From Pterobdella sp. o SKG-2022 (taxonomy: Eukaryota > Annelida > Clitellata > Hirudinida > Piscicolidae), in assembly GCA_964035795.1 (NCBI GenBank), contig OZ038320.1, forward strand, positions 32,510,097 through 32,574,096: 64,000 bases of DNA. The letters are read 5' to 3'. The position numbers were made by a program, and so were the translations under genes. The notes below the pieces were generated by a model. The model was given only the letters and a program-made list of their open reading frames with translations, ran no database searches and was not told where the DNA came from. Below, in pieces: positions 25,427 to 37,125 of the stretch. How positions within the stretch are numbered: the stretch's first letter is position 1; each line of letters begins with the position of its first letter.

Positions 25427-28400
25427 CTACTTCCTCTATACTCCATTTATTTTCATCAGGCGGTGATGTTAAACAAGAGAAGACTTCTACAATCGAATTC
25501 CTTCCACATCTTCAGCTACTTTCTCAGTGGTCTTGATAATGATGCCAGGTGAAAATAATAACATTGATAATAATAATAAAACCAATAATAATAAAAATGT
25601 GTTTTAATAATAACGAAGCATTAAATAATAACATACCGCTATCAAAGTAGCACCAACAACAACAACAGGAAAGACCTGCACTTGGACTACCTCGACACCA
25701 ACCACCCTTACATAACCTTCGCCTCATCATCAGAGATCAAGAGGTCATGCCAACAACAGTGGCAGAAGGTCAAGCAGGCGTTTGACTTTTTGAACTTTAA
25801 ACCTTCGGAGGTCAAAGCGTTTTGCTTAGTTTTGTCTGCTATATATCACCTCGGGTCAGCGAGGGCTGTCAAAGGTCAGAGGGAGATTTTCAATTGTTTT
25901 ATATTTTATAATTTTTATATGAAAGCTCATATTAAATCATACCTTACTGATAGGTGTTCTCTGTAAATAAAATCTTTATAAATAATTTTTTGAAAATTTC
26001 ACATCATCATCACTATACAACTACCAAAGGAGCCAACAGCAAGGCGCAGTTTGAGCACCAACCCTCAGCTGAAACTGCTGCTTCTTTGCTGGGGTGCTCA
26101 AGTGAAGAGCTTCATAAATGCATTTTCATTCCTTCTTCTTCCGCCTCCCTCCATCCATCCATCGGGACTCTCAAGTATGTCATGATGAGGATGATTGTTG
26201 TGATAATGATGGTGGAGTGGTTGTGGATGGTGGGGTATATATAGAGCTCCTATGTTATGACAATGGTTTTGCGCTCAGTTTTTCCTTTTATTTAATAATG
26301 AATTAATTTTTTAATTTTAATATATTTTATAATTCTCATTTTCAACAATAAAAAAATAAAGTTAATTTTTATTGTTTTTTTCTTATTTTTTAAATATGTC
26401 ACCACCAGATTACAGGGCAACAAGAACAACTCCTCAATGATGTCGCCTGAGGAGCTTCTAGAAGGTTCTATAATTATGGCGATGGAGGGATAAATTGATT
26501 GACAGATAGATAGAATAATTGATCGATTATTGATTGATTCATTGATTCATTGATTGATTGCTTGATTGATTGATTCATTGACTGATATAAACTCACAGGC
26601 TTCCTCATGAACTTGTATGCTGAGTTGTACAACTGTCTCATATCCCTCATCAACAGGTGGCCTGTGTGCACATGGTTTTAATTATTAAAGGGCAAATATG
26701 TGTTTTTTTTATTTATTTCATCGTATTTTTTATTATAATTACGGTTATTGTTTTTATTATTAAGAATCATAATGTTATTATTGTTATAACACCTACAGAT
26801 CACTATCATCATCAGTCCGCAGCACTGCCAGCATTATGCTTGTGGACTCTCCAGGCTTCAGACCTTCTAGTGTTTTCTCATCCCCTTCTTCCTCTTTCTG
26901 CGACCTATCTGACCTTTTGGTGAACTACACAAGTGAAAGATTACAACAGCTTTACCATAATAATGTTTTTTTGCAAGCTTCTCAGCTTTATTCTCAGGTG
27001 TGGTTTGTGGGAGGGTGAATTCATGAGGATTTCACCAGCATTATTTCTAGCATCAATAACTCCAACCCAAACAGGAGCAAATAAATGTAAACTTCACTTT
27101 CCCAACATCATCATCATCACTCCTTATCGACCTTCTCCATAACCCTCCACATAATCTCGTATGTTTCTTTGTTCATATGGTTGTCTGTATGTATGTTTGG
27201 TTGTCTGTGGGAATTTTTATTTTTATTATCACTAAGTTTTGCCATAAATCTGTCACAATTAATTATCCACTCATTTTCAAATTTTTATTTATCAAAGCAT
27301 TGTTTTCAATCTATATTTATTCATCAATCACTCGCCAACCAATCACAGTTAAGGAAAGGATCCAATGAACAGCTGAGTAGTAATGAAGGCTTATTTTGGT
27401 TACTTGATGACTCATGCATGCTTCAAACAACCAACCACCAAGAACTCCTCAAAGATGTTCTTAACGAATACTCCAATGTTTTATGTATGTGTCTTTGTTT
27501 GCGGGGCTTTGTGTATGTGTGTTTGTTTTTGGGGGTTTGGGCATGTTTTTTTTGAGTGGGTTTAATTATTTTCGTTTGTATGATTATTTTTATTTAAAAT
27601 TATTGTGTATTTTTTTATAAAGCAAATCAATCACTAAAACATGCACATACACAATAGAACAAATACGTGAACATATACAACCAAACACGCAGACGAGAAG
27701 CAGCCTTTGGTTTCATCATCAGGCCCAGACAAATTGACCTTACAACATCTCAACTCCTCCACCCCTGTGACCTATGACGTCACAGAATGGCTGAAACAGT
27801 GTCGCCATGTTGCGAATGTATCTATGTTGCCACTGTTGTTTGACAGCAAAAGGTGGGTGGAGTTGGTGCGGGGGGCGTGGTTTGGAAGTAGATGGGGGTG
27901 TGGTTGGGGGTGAAGATAGGTCAACTGGGTGAAAGTAGGTGTGGTTATGGGTAAGGTGTGGTTAAAAGTGAAAGGTTGGGGTGGATGATAATTTTGGTTG
28001 TGTGTGTGGAGAGTATTATTTGATTGTGAGTTTATGTGAAATGGTTCAAGGTGTTTGTATAGAAATTTTACAATAAGATATACCAACAAACACATGCAGT
28101 ACATTTATAAACCACACATCCAGATCTGAAATCTCAGAGTTGTTCAGTCAAACTACAAGGAGCATTGTGGTTGGTGGGTCGATGGTTGGATTGACGGGAG
28201 ATAACTCCACCCTCCGAAGAACTTCCAGTATAAAAAGACCCGCTGCTGTCAGAAAAAAGTCTGCTTGTCTGCAAGTCAAGTTCCAAGTGGTCAGTGGTGG
28301 TGAGGATTTATAATAGATTGCAATCCTATTGTTATGTTCTTTAAAAAAATCTCCATTTTCATTATTTATCTTTCAATTTTATTATTACTGTGTCATTTTA

Positions 28401-28767
28401 TAGCGCTATATAAACGGATATAACAACTACTCCAAAGGATTCCTTGATCGACACATTAAGAAGAATGAATACCAATTTCATCCACTGCCTCCTACCCATT
28501 CATCCATCTGATCCATCCATCAACCCCTCCGACTCCACCCACCCATCCCCCATAGACCTCCCTCTCTTGAGGCAGCAATTGAGAGCTTTTGACATTCTGA
28601 CCGCCACAAGATTGTACAAACAAGGTTTTATGAAATTTTTTTTTTCATTATTTTTATTTTAAATCTACTATTTGGTATTGTTATATGCCTACTGGTAAAT
28701 TTAAATATAAATAGTTTTAAAAAATATATACAAACAGACAAAAAACAGTAGCGCACACACACACACA

Positions 28768-28821
<54 letters not shown>

Positions 28822-30561
28822 CTACTCGGAACACATGAGTTATTTGGACTTCATCAATAAGTACAAGCTCTTCATCTCTCCGGGGGTCTCTGGCGACCAC
28901 AATAAGGTTTATTGTTGTTTTTAAAATTATTTTTTTTAATTGTTATTTTTGAATTATTTTATTTAATTTTTTTATTTTATCAGACAGAGAGTGGTGATTA
29001 ATGATATGAAATGTGGTTTTATGCAAGGTCGGGGTACAACTGATGCCATATTTATCCTCCTTCAGTTACAGGAAAAGCATCTGGTTGCTGCTAAGCCCCT
29101 CTACTTAGCATTCATTGATCTGGAGAAAGCCTTTGACAGAGTGCCACGAGAAGTGATTTGGTGGAGTATGCGTAAATTGAAAATTGATGAATGGCTTGTG
29201 AGAATTGTACAATCCATGTACAAGGAAGTGAGAAATAGGGTGAGAGTTGGTGATGAATATAGCAACTCGTTTGATGTTCGGGTAGGTGTCTATCAAGGTT
29301 CTGTTCTTAGTCCATTACTTTTTGTTATTGTGCTAGAAGCTTTATCTATGGAGTTTCGTACAGGTTGCCCTTGGGAGATCTTTTATGCTGACGACTTAAT
29401 GGTAAGTGCTCAGTCCATGGATGAACTATTAGCGAAGTTGAGAACATGGTGATCGGAGATGGAGAAAAAGGGGTTGAGGGTGAATATGGGTAAGAAAAAG
29501 CTAATGGTTTCTGGTTCGAACCTTGATGTGTTGAGAAAATCTGGGAAGTATCCTTGTGGTGTATGCCAAGCAGGTGTGGGTAGAAATGCTATTCAGTGTG
29601 GAGGCTGCAGGCAATGGGTTCACAAGAAATGCAGCGGCATAAAAGGCCCTCTAACTTCGGATCTTAACTTCCGATGCGCTCGTTGCCTTGGTACAGCACG
29701 GCCTGTTGATGGGAGATTAGTGAAGGAAGTGATGATTGATGATGAAAAACTGGAAGTTGTCCCAGAGTTCTGCTATCTTGGAGATATGTTATCTGCAGGT
29801 GGTGGATGTGAGCTTGCTTCAATAACACGTTGTAAGTGTGCCTGGGCTAAATTTCGCCAACTTCTTCCATTCCTTGCTAATCGTCATTTATCATTATTGA
29901 CCAGAGGCCGTGTCTATTCAACCTGTGTCAAAAGAGCTATGTTACATGCTGCTGAAAATGGCCTGTAACAGTTTCCACATTGAACCGCCTTAGACGAAAT
30001 GACCTTGCCATGATTCGCTGGATGTGCAACATCAAAACGAATGATAACGTTTGCTCTCACTAACTCCTTTCAAAACTTGGCATTCGGGATGTTGAGGTAG
30101 TTCTTCGTACAAGCAGGATGAGGTGGTTCGGACATGTAGAGCATAGCGCGGGTTGGATTTCTCAGGTGCGAAAGTTGGATTTAGATACTTGCAAGAAGCC
30201 TGGTAGGCCCAAAAAGACTTGAAATGAGCTCATATTGAATGATAAAAGAAAGCTAGACATGGTTTGTGCGGATCCACTCGATCGCTCCAAATGGAAAGAC
30301 CAACTTCGAGATAGAACTTTTAAAAGCCCAACCCTTGGTAAAGGAAAACGGGCTATAAAAAAGATTTGTTTGATAATTTTTTTATTTTATTTAATTGTTA
30401 TTTTTTTAACTACGAAGGTGGTGGAAGACATTTTGAGCAACATGGACGTGGATACTTCATGCTTCTCTCTCGGCAGCTCTAAAGTGCTAGCATTCAACAA
30501 TATTTATTTTATAATTATAAAGCATTATAGTCATATTAAATACAAAATATTCAAAGGTATG

Positions 30562-30632
<71 letters not shown>

Positions 30633-32578
30633 TTTCCAAAATATCCACCAGTTATTCTTGAGATCAGGCACAATGCCAGAGTTGGAGGGCATGAAGGAAG
30701 CCAAGGTGTCTGATTGGTTGATAACATTGCAAGCCCTTTGCAGGAGGTGTTTAGCCAAGAAGAAGGTGGAGAAGTTGAAGGTAGCTGGGAAGAGTTCGCA
30801 GATAGTGGGCGTGATTTGTATGATTCGTAGAAGAGGGGTCTAAATTATCTAACGTGTTTTATATTTCTTAGCATATGTCAAACTTTAGTTTGATAACTCA
30901 TCGTAGGAAAGTGAGAATGGTGGGTGCATAGTTAGAATGAAACAGTAATGAGGATGGTAGGGATGATGAGGATGATGATGGTGGTGGGGATGATGATGAT
31001 GATGATGACACACAGATACAGAACGTGGCAATAGCATGTGTGCAACGGAATGTGCGCAAGCTCATGAAGGTTGGTGACGAGAATAATGAACCCTATTTTT
31101 TTATCAATTTTTTAAAAAGTTTTTCCAGTACTAGTGTTGTTATAATACTAATAAATTCTTTATCACTATAATATCCATCATCATCATCATCATCAAAGAT
31201 CCGCACATGGTCATGGTGGCGGCTGTAAAGGTGCAGACTACCCAGGAACAGATGCAAGACCTTACTGTGTGTTATTATTATTATTATTTATAATTTTAGC
31301 TCTATATTTTTTATTAATTATTATTTATAATTTTAGCTTTATATTTTTTATTTATTAGTTAAAAACTTTTAATATTTAAAATATAGTAATAATAATGGAA
31401 TATTATTTTAATTGTTGTTACCAGGCTGATTTGGAGCTGGCTCGTGAGAGAGTGGAGAGGTTGGAGAGGGAGAAGAATGAGTTTAAGTCCTTGTGTGATC
31501 AGCTGCAACTTCAGGTATTTATTGATATTGTTGTTTTTTTCATTTGTTTTTGTGGTAATTATTGTCACCACTATTGCAAACAGTTATCAGAGGTGTGTGT
31601 GGAAGCTCAGGAGCACGGCCAATCAGGTTGGAGTGCTGTAAAGATAGATTAATAGAGATATCACATTATTTTTTTTTCTATTACTATTATTCCTATTATT
31701 ATTCTTATTATTGTTATTATTTTTGTTATTGTTATTAATATTTTTAAAATTATTATTATTATTATTACAGCTTCGCACGCAGCGGACTTGTTGGAAAATG
31801 AGACTGCACTAAGACTGCAGCTGGAAAAGACCAACAAGCATCTGCAAGTCTGCTGTTATTTTTATTATTATCTTTATTGTTATTGTTATTATCATCATCA
31901 TTATTGTTATTGTTTTTAATATCATCATTTTTATTTTTTTTATCATCATTATTTTTTTTTTTTCATTTTGATTTTGTTATTGTTGAATCACGTTTCAGTT
32001 GTATGCTGGGAAGAAAATTTTTTTTTCTTTATCTTTTTTTTATTTTTGTGTTTATTTTTATTATTCTTTCTCAGCAATCAGTGGCTTTATTAGAAGGTCA
32101 AAAGAGGTCGTTAGAATCTGAACTTGTTGACCTCAAGCTGGCTACCACCTCATTGGTGGAAAGTGATGATGATGATACTGGTCAGTTCATTTTTTTTTGT
32201 CCCTATTTGTTTATTCATTTATTTTGTGTGTATTTAAAGGGTGGTATGTAATGTATTCTAGAATATGCAAATCAAAAAAATTACACGTCTACAGAAACAA
32301 ACCCACACACATACAGATACAAACGCATACAAAGAAAGATACAAACGACTGAGGAGAGATAATGAGTTCGAGAAGAAAAGGCTTGAAAACAAACATGAGG
32401 AGGTTTTGTGTGATATGGAGGCTGAGCGGAAGATAGTTGAGAAGAAGGTGAAGAGGAGGAAGATGTGGGGTGATTTGATGGTATTAATGATAGTAATGTT
32501 GATAATTGATGGTAGTAATGATAATGATGGTGTTTACAATGTCATGTCGATGAATCTACACACACGCACACACACACA

Positions 32579-32612
<34 letters not shown>

Positions 32613-35600
32613 GTTAACAGATCTGCAGAGGGAACAAGAGCACATAGAAACACAGTTGATGGAGCAGAAGAAGAGAAACACAAAGAAAGAGGAGGAGATT
32701 GCTGATCTAAAAATAGTTCTTGAAGAACAAGTGAGCAGAAATGCCCAGCTGGAGAAAAAGCAGAGGAAGTATGTTTGTGTTTTTGTTTGTTTCTGTATGG
32801 GTTTCTGTGCTTGTTTTTATGTTTGTTTGTTTCTGTATGGGTCTCTGTGCTTGTTTGTGTGATTGTTTGTTTTTTTTAGCTTTTTGTGAGTTTTACTTAG
32901 TGTTTTTTTATTTTTGGTTGCTTATTCAAATAAATTTTTGCAAGTGCGTATTTAGCGTTTAATTACGTTTATTTGCGTGCAATCAATAAATTTTTCATGC
33001 TATCTTACGGTTTTTTATTTTTTTTTAATACTTTTATACATATAAATTTAAAAGTAAATAGAATATTTTCATCTAGTAACCGACCCTTCCCCCTTCCCAC
33101 CCAACACAGATTCGACTCTGAAACAGCAAAACTAATTGACGAAATCAAACTGGATCGGCAGTTGAAGGACAAGTTGTTGAAGGAGAGGGATGATTTGATG
33201 GCTGATAAGATAACGCTCAATCAAACTGTCAAGGTTTTTATGGGTCCCATTTCTTATCTGTTTTTCAAATTGTTATTGATTTATTTCAATTTAAAAGTGA
33301 TTTTTTTTAATTTTTATAAAGAAATAACACGTGTAAGATAAACTAATCAGTAAAATACATTTACAGAGTTTGGAGGATGATTTAGAGAGGGAGAGAGGAA
33401 CAAACAAGAAGCTAAACAGACAGATACAAGAGGCTTTGGAGACAGATAAGGAAAGTCAAGAAGTGAGTGTGGTTTGTATGTGCATGTACACAAGCAAAAC
33501 CTATCAATAATAACATCCACGAAGCTCCAAGCTAAATTTCACTAAACACACTCACAGTCATGGAAGCACAGACAAGCCCACATAGAGATGGAAGGCAAGT
33601 TGGCAGAATTGGAAGAGGAAGTAGATGAGCAAGCTGCCACTATCCAACAACTACAACAAGTATCCACCTACCCACCTACCTACCTACCTACCTACCTACC
33701 TACCTACCTACCTACCTACCTACCTACCTACCTACCTACCTACCTACCTACCTACCTACCTACCTACCTACCTACCTACCTACCTACCTACCTACCTACC
33801 TACCTACCTACCTACCTACCTACCTACCTACCTACCTACCTACCTACCTACCTACCTACCTACCTACCTACCTACCTACCTACCTACCTACCTACCTACC
33901 TACCTACCTACCTACCTACCTACCTACCTACCTACCTACCTACCTACCTACCTACCTACCTACCTACCTACCTACCTACCTACCTACCTACCTACCTACC
34001 TACCTACCTACCTACCTACCTACCTACCTACCTACCCACACAGACAAAACTACGTTTAGAGATGGCCAATGAGAAGTTGAGGCATCAGACAGCGAAAGAG
34101 GTGGAAGAGAGAGAGGCTGACCTTGATGACCTTAAAAGGAGTCTCAATAAAAAGGTAGGAAAAGTAGATGGGAAGGAATGTGTTAGAAGTGGTGAAGGTG
34201 ACCACTGATTGACGTTGATGGATAGGTGATGTTTTTCTAAACTATCGCAATGAAGACCTTTGATTTTATTGTTAAATATATTTTTAGTTTATTTTTTAGA
34301 TATATTCTTAATCCAAAAATTTTTATATATTCTAGATTCATCTTCTTCCGCATTTTCACTTGCAGTTAAGAGGCCTTGAAGAGCAATTAGAGGAGGAGTA
34401 TGAGGAACGACAGAAGGTGAACAGAGAGAAGAAGGAGTTGGAAAAGAAGTTACAAAGTGCCCTTCAAGAAAGACCTGCCAGGGATAAAGGTATGGTTGGG
34501 ACTGTCAGGAGGGATGTTGGAGGGTCGAGAGCAGTGTGGGGGCATAATGATAAGTCTAGAAAGTTGGCGTTGATATCTACTTAGAGCTTCTAACAAGACC
34601 AATATTTTCGATACCTGCTAACGTAATTACTATCTTAGTCGTAAGCGTTTTTTTTTCCTTTCATCTTTTTTTTCCTTTTTTTTCTTCTTTCTCTTCTCCT
34701 TCCTCCTCCTTTTCCTCTTTTTCCTCCACACACAGACATGGAGATACTGCTCCGCAAAGACTTACGCAGGACCAAAGCCCTGCTGAATGACGCCCAACTG
34801 GTGATCAACAAGTACCAACAAAATGCTGGTACCAGGGCTTCTATCAGGCAGGTCAAAGATCAGGTTGGTGGTAGGAGGTGAGAGTGAATTGATGAATGGG
34901 TGGATGGATGAGGGATGAGTTGATGGATGGGTGGATGGAGGATAGATGGTTGTTTAGGTGGGCAATGTTTGTTTAAATAGATTGAGGAATTTGTAAATAG
35001 TTGCTAGATTAACTTTTAAAAAAGTAACTTTAGTAAATATGAACCTAAAAAAACTGACAAACACATGGGTATATACAAACATAATGGCCAGCACAACTAC
35101 ACAAATATTCACGCAAACTCTTACACACACAGTTAGAGGATGCAGAGATGAGGGCTACAGGAGCCTTGAAGGCAAAGAAGGCGATGGAGTTGGAGGTGGC
35201 TGATCTGCATCAACAACTTGATGCCGCCACTAAGAGTAAGAACCAGGTATGTTGTTTTTTTATATTTATTTGATTACTGATGTATAATAATCCAAATTGA
35301 ATTGTAAGGTGAAAAAAACACAAAGTATACATAGTTTTTGTTTGTTGATCTCACAATTTATTTCTATTTTTGAAGCTTTTCTTCTTGTTGGCTTTTTTGT
35401 TTTTTTTTTGTATTGTTATTTTGTAAAACATACAAATTGACGTAAATGTTGACGATTAGCATACATAACCACTCAGGTGGAGGAGCGCCACCTAGCGTTG
35501 AAGAAGGAGTTGATGGAGACTCAGAGTAGGCTGGAGGAGAATGAGGAAGAACAGGAGGAAGTCATCAAGAAGTACAAGAGTGCTGTGCAGCAGGTGTGTT

Positions 35601-37125
35601 TGTGTGTTTTGGTTTTTTTTGTTTGTTTGTGTTGGTGGGTTTTTTTATGCTTTGATTTTTTTGATTTCTAGAGGTTGTTTTTGTGCATTTTTATCACTTT
35701 TTTGCGTATTTATTCATTCCACTGTATATTCTGTTCATACAAAAAACTCGTCAATATATGCTTTCTTACCATTGGTGGAAAAAAGGGATCTAAATGATTG
35801 ACGCTCATAAGTGTATTTATTCCTAAACATCATTTCATGTCATAAGTATATATTATATATTTTATGATTTATTTGTATTTCCTCTCTCCCACTATCCAGC
35901 ACTCTCTAGATCTTCTGAAGTTTGAGGATCAGTCTCGACAGATAGAAAGCCTACAGACGGAGAGAGAAGGACTGAGAGAAGAACTTAGTAGGCTGCAGAG
36001 CCGAACTGAGTATTTTGAGAGTAGCACTGTTGATAAAGAGACTATTATCAGGTGGGTGTGTGTATTCGTTTAATAGATAAATAATGACAATAATAATTAT
36101 GACTGTCCTTCAGACTTGAGGCAAAGATCAGGGATCTGGAGTCGAAGATGGATTTTGAGGTCACTACCAGAAAGAGGCTCGAGGTTTTTATTGTTTTTAT
36201 TTTTATTATTATTATTTTTTGTTTTCTCATTTTTATTCTTTCAATATTCTTTCTTTATTAAATTATTATCAGGGTTCATCACCAAATTACTTATCATCAT
36301 CAACTTTTTTATGGTAGTGCCCATCACCACTTACATCATCATCATCACCAACTCAGGCACAAACAAGTCGTCTAAAGGAGCAGTTGGAAACAGAAGCAGA
36401 ACAAAGTCAAGAGATGAGGATTCAAGAGGTCAAGGCCAGGGAAGAGTTCAGAACTGCTACCAGGAAGCTCAAAGAGGTTTGTTTTGCTCAAAGAGGTCAC
36501 GGGTCATAGTTCAGAGATTACAGGTTCATGAAATTTAAGTTGGTGTTTTGTTATGAAATGCAGCATGACCGAGACATGATGACATACAGGCTCACAATGA
36601 CCTGAATGAGTTATCTTTGAAGGAGTCTGAGTCGAGCAAGAAGAAGATGGACCTTGTTAGTATCTATCTCATATGGTCCCACATACATATTCACATACAT
36701 ACAAGCACATGCACATATTCACACCTACATACACACACAGGAACGCAAACTAGAAGAAGCACGATTGGAATTGGAACAAACGCAAAGTGACCTACATTTG
36801 GCCTTCAAACGAATCAATGAGCTGACATCCGTCATGGAGAGTGACCTACTTAATGATGATGAAGATGACGACCTCGATGAGGATGACGATTTTGATGATG
36901 ATTTTGATAAGTAAGAAGAATTTTTGTTTTTATTAAGGTATATTTGTGACAAGTTTCAAATAGAGAATATTTATATATTAAATAGTTAAACGCAATATTC
37001 AATGAAACAAATAAAAATAATATTTACATCAACCGTCAACCAGACAGATGAACAAATACAATCAAAAATACAAATTAGATGACGATGATGATGACCTCTT
37101 AAAAACCGGCCAATCAACTGTCTGA
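20706..37125 (+). CDS. MYO18A: Unconventional myosin XVIII
   Basis: Actin-associated, Golgi/cytoskeletal myosin of class XVIII. 42 coding exons totalling 5711 nt, about 1900 residues versus roughly 2050 in human MYO18A. Order: Lys/Glu-rich N-terminus, PDZ domain, SH3-like part, divergent motor, neck, long coiled-coil tail, acidic C-terminus. All 41 introns are GT-AG and all phases agree except at exon 22 (31199-31266), which needs one extra base. Start is the ATG at 20706 ([15 protein letters not shown]), matching the vertebrate start MFNLMKKDKDK. The stop at 37123-37125 ends QSTV; an AATAAA lies at 37177-37182, supporting a 3' end here. Whether a longer isoform continues through the N gap is open. 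Exon coordinates are given in the sub-entries. Intron 18 holds a LINE and intron 31 a (TACC)n tract. Confidence 0.95.
21971..22008. repeat. (CA)n microsatellite in MYO18A intron 1
   Basis: Uninterrupted dinucleotide tract, about 19 units, in the 2-kb first intron. Confidence 0.95.
22550..22634. repeat. Long (CA)n microsatellite in MYO18A intron 1
   Basis: Pure CA tract of about 40 units, the longest dinucleotide run in this intron. No exon follows it directly. Confidence 0.95.
22690..23170 (-). pseudogene. Degenerate zinc-finger fragment, probably of a retroelement
   Basis: On the minus strand an open frame of Thr/Ala/Asn-rich codons built on (AAC)n repeats ends in a C2H2-like motif, [20 protein letters not shown] then HVK, and a stop. 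In another frame, 20-60 bp further on, lies a second finger-like motif [19 protein letters not shown]. Paired C2H2 fingers of the SRAGLxxH type occur in retroelement-related proteins; that link is from memory. The two halves are out of frame and no start or splice signal is seen, so this is a broken remnant lying antisense inside MYO18A intron 1. Confidence 0.4.
23249..23285. repeat. (CA)n microsatellite
   Basis: About 18 CA units in MYO18A intron 1, unrelated to an exon boundary. Confidence 0.9.
23840..23930. repeat. AT-rich tandem repeat in MYO18A intron 2
   Basis: Three to four copies of a roughly 31-bp unit, TTAATATATTATATATAATA with a short TATTTT extension. It is self-complementary over much of the unit, so it could form cruciform or hairpin structure. 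It lies in the short intron between exons 2 and 3. Confidence 0.8.
25333..25427. repeat. (TATC)n microsatellite in MYO18A intron 6
   Basis: Tetranucleotide tract, with two CCATC interruptions, that begins within five bases of the exon 6 donor site (25329). Confidence 0.95.
28755..28820. repeat. (AC)n tract forming the exon 18 acceptor
   Basis: About 30 AC units, with one T interruption, run without a break into the AG at 28819-28820 that precedes MYO18A exon 18. There is no ordinary polypyrimidine tract between the repeat and the exon. Confidence 0.9.
28982..30330 (+). pseudogene. Non-LTR retrotransposon in MYO18A intron 18, with PHD-like finger
   Basis: Reverse transcriptase remnant in the same orientation as the host gene. 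Motifs in order: [40 protein letters not shown], the catalytic [22 protein letters not shown], a Cys/His finger (CGVCQ...[14 protein letters not shown]...CARC, about 29554-29690), [57 protein letters not shown] and KPGRPKKT. Breaks: a stop at 29450-29452, a frameshift near 29965, and further stops near 30061 and 30221. The 5' end is truncated before the RT palm. The sequence ATTTTATTTAATT occurs on both sides (about 28957 and 30384), a possible target-site duplication, although in low-complexity DNA. The splice sites of exons 18 and 19 are intact. Confidence 0.9.
30558..30632. repeat. (AC)n microsatellite before MYO18A exon 20
   Basis: About 35 uninterrupted AC units ending 20 bp before the exon 20 acceptor (ATATCCACCAG at 30651). 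Confidence 0.95.
32556..32613. repeat. (AC)n tract forming the exon 28 acceptor
   Basis: Dinucleotide tract with one interruption that ends CACACACAG directly at MYO18A exon 28 (32614). Confidence 0.9.
33673..34036. repeat. (TACC)n tract, about 90 copies, filling MYO18A intron 31
   Basis: A perfect tetranucleotide run of roughly 360 bp. The host intron is 33660-34043: donor CAA|GTATCC and acceptor CACACAG|ACAAAACTAC. Intron length is 384 bp, a multiple of three, and no stop occurs in the reading frame of the flanking exons, so the whole intron could be read through as repeated YLPT. The exact copy number may be wrong, since such tracts collapse in assemblies. Confidence 0.95.

Larger units (their letters stand above)
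23628..30780 (+). other. MYO18A: MYO18A exons 2-20: myosin motor domain
   Basis: Exons: 23628-23807, 23961-24049, 24406-24493, 24749-24953, 25186-25328, 25460-25548, 25669-25874, 26030-26174, 26409-26464, 26599-26656, 26799-26997, 27075-27158, 27349-27484, 27693-27852, 28124-28289, 28438-28624, 28821-28906, 30418-30483, 30652-30780. Landmarks: [12 protein letters not shown] (SH3-like entry), [13 protein letters not shown]-loop GVSGSGKS, degenerate switch I region ([11 protein letters not shown]), [14 protein letters not shown], switch [17 protein letters not shown], converter [11 protein letters not shown] and [11 protein letters not shown]. Canonical myosins have GESGAGKT and DIxGFE, so ATP hydrolysis is probably weak or absent, as known for class XVIII. 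Confidence 0.92.
31016..37125 (+). other. MYO18A: MYO18A exons 21-42: neck, coiled-coil tail, C-terminus
   Basis: Exons: 31016-31069, 31199-31266, 31425-31514, 31584-31626, 31771-31847, 32075-32180, 32317-32447, 32614-32768, 33110-33233, 33367-33462, 33558-33659, 34044-34154, 34366-34489, 34736-34863, 35133-35246, 35477-35593, 35900-36051, 36114-36183, 36357-36476, 36590-36655, 36741-36910, 37044-37125. Landmarks against human: [13 protein letters not shown] (IQ-like neck), WSWWRL, LEKKQRK then [69 protein letters not shown]. The tail is long heptad-type coiled coil. The end is acidic (DDDDDD) and terminates KTGQSTV, a possible PDZ-binding end. Confidence 0.92.

Noticed and set aside
30235..30843. 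Single 202-codon open frame spanning the end of the LINE and MYO18A exons
   Set aside because: It merges the LINE C-terminus, intron, exon 19, a (CA)n intron and exon 20, which happen to be in one frame; the exon boundaries are clear from the myosin alignment.
33660..34043. CRISPR-like or satellite array
   Set aside because: There is no spacer structure; it is a simple tetranucleotide tract, and the window is eukaryotic.
33588..34208. Open frame of about 200 codons dominated by repeating YLPT
   Set aside because: It is MYO18A exons 31 and 32 read through the (TACC)n intron; donor and acceptor sites at both ends fit the family alignment exactly.
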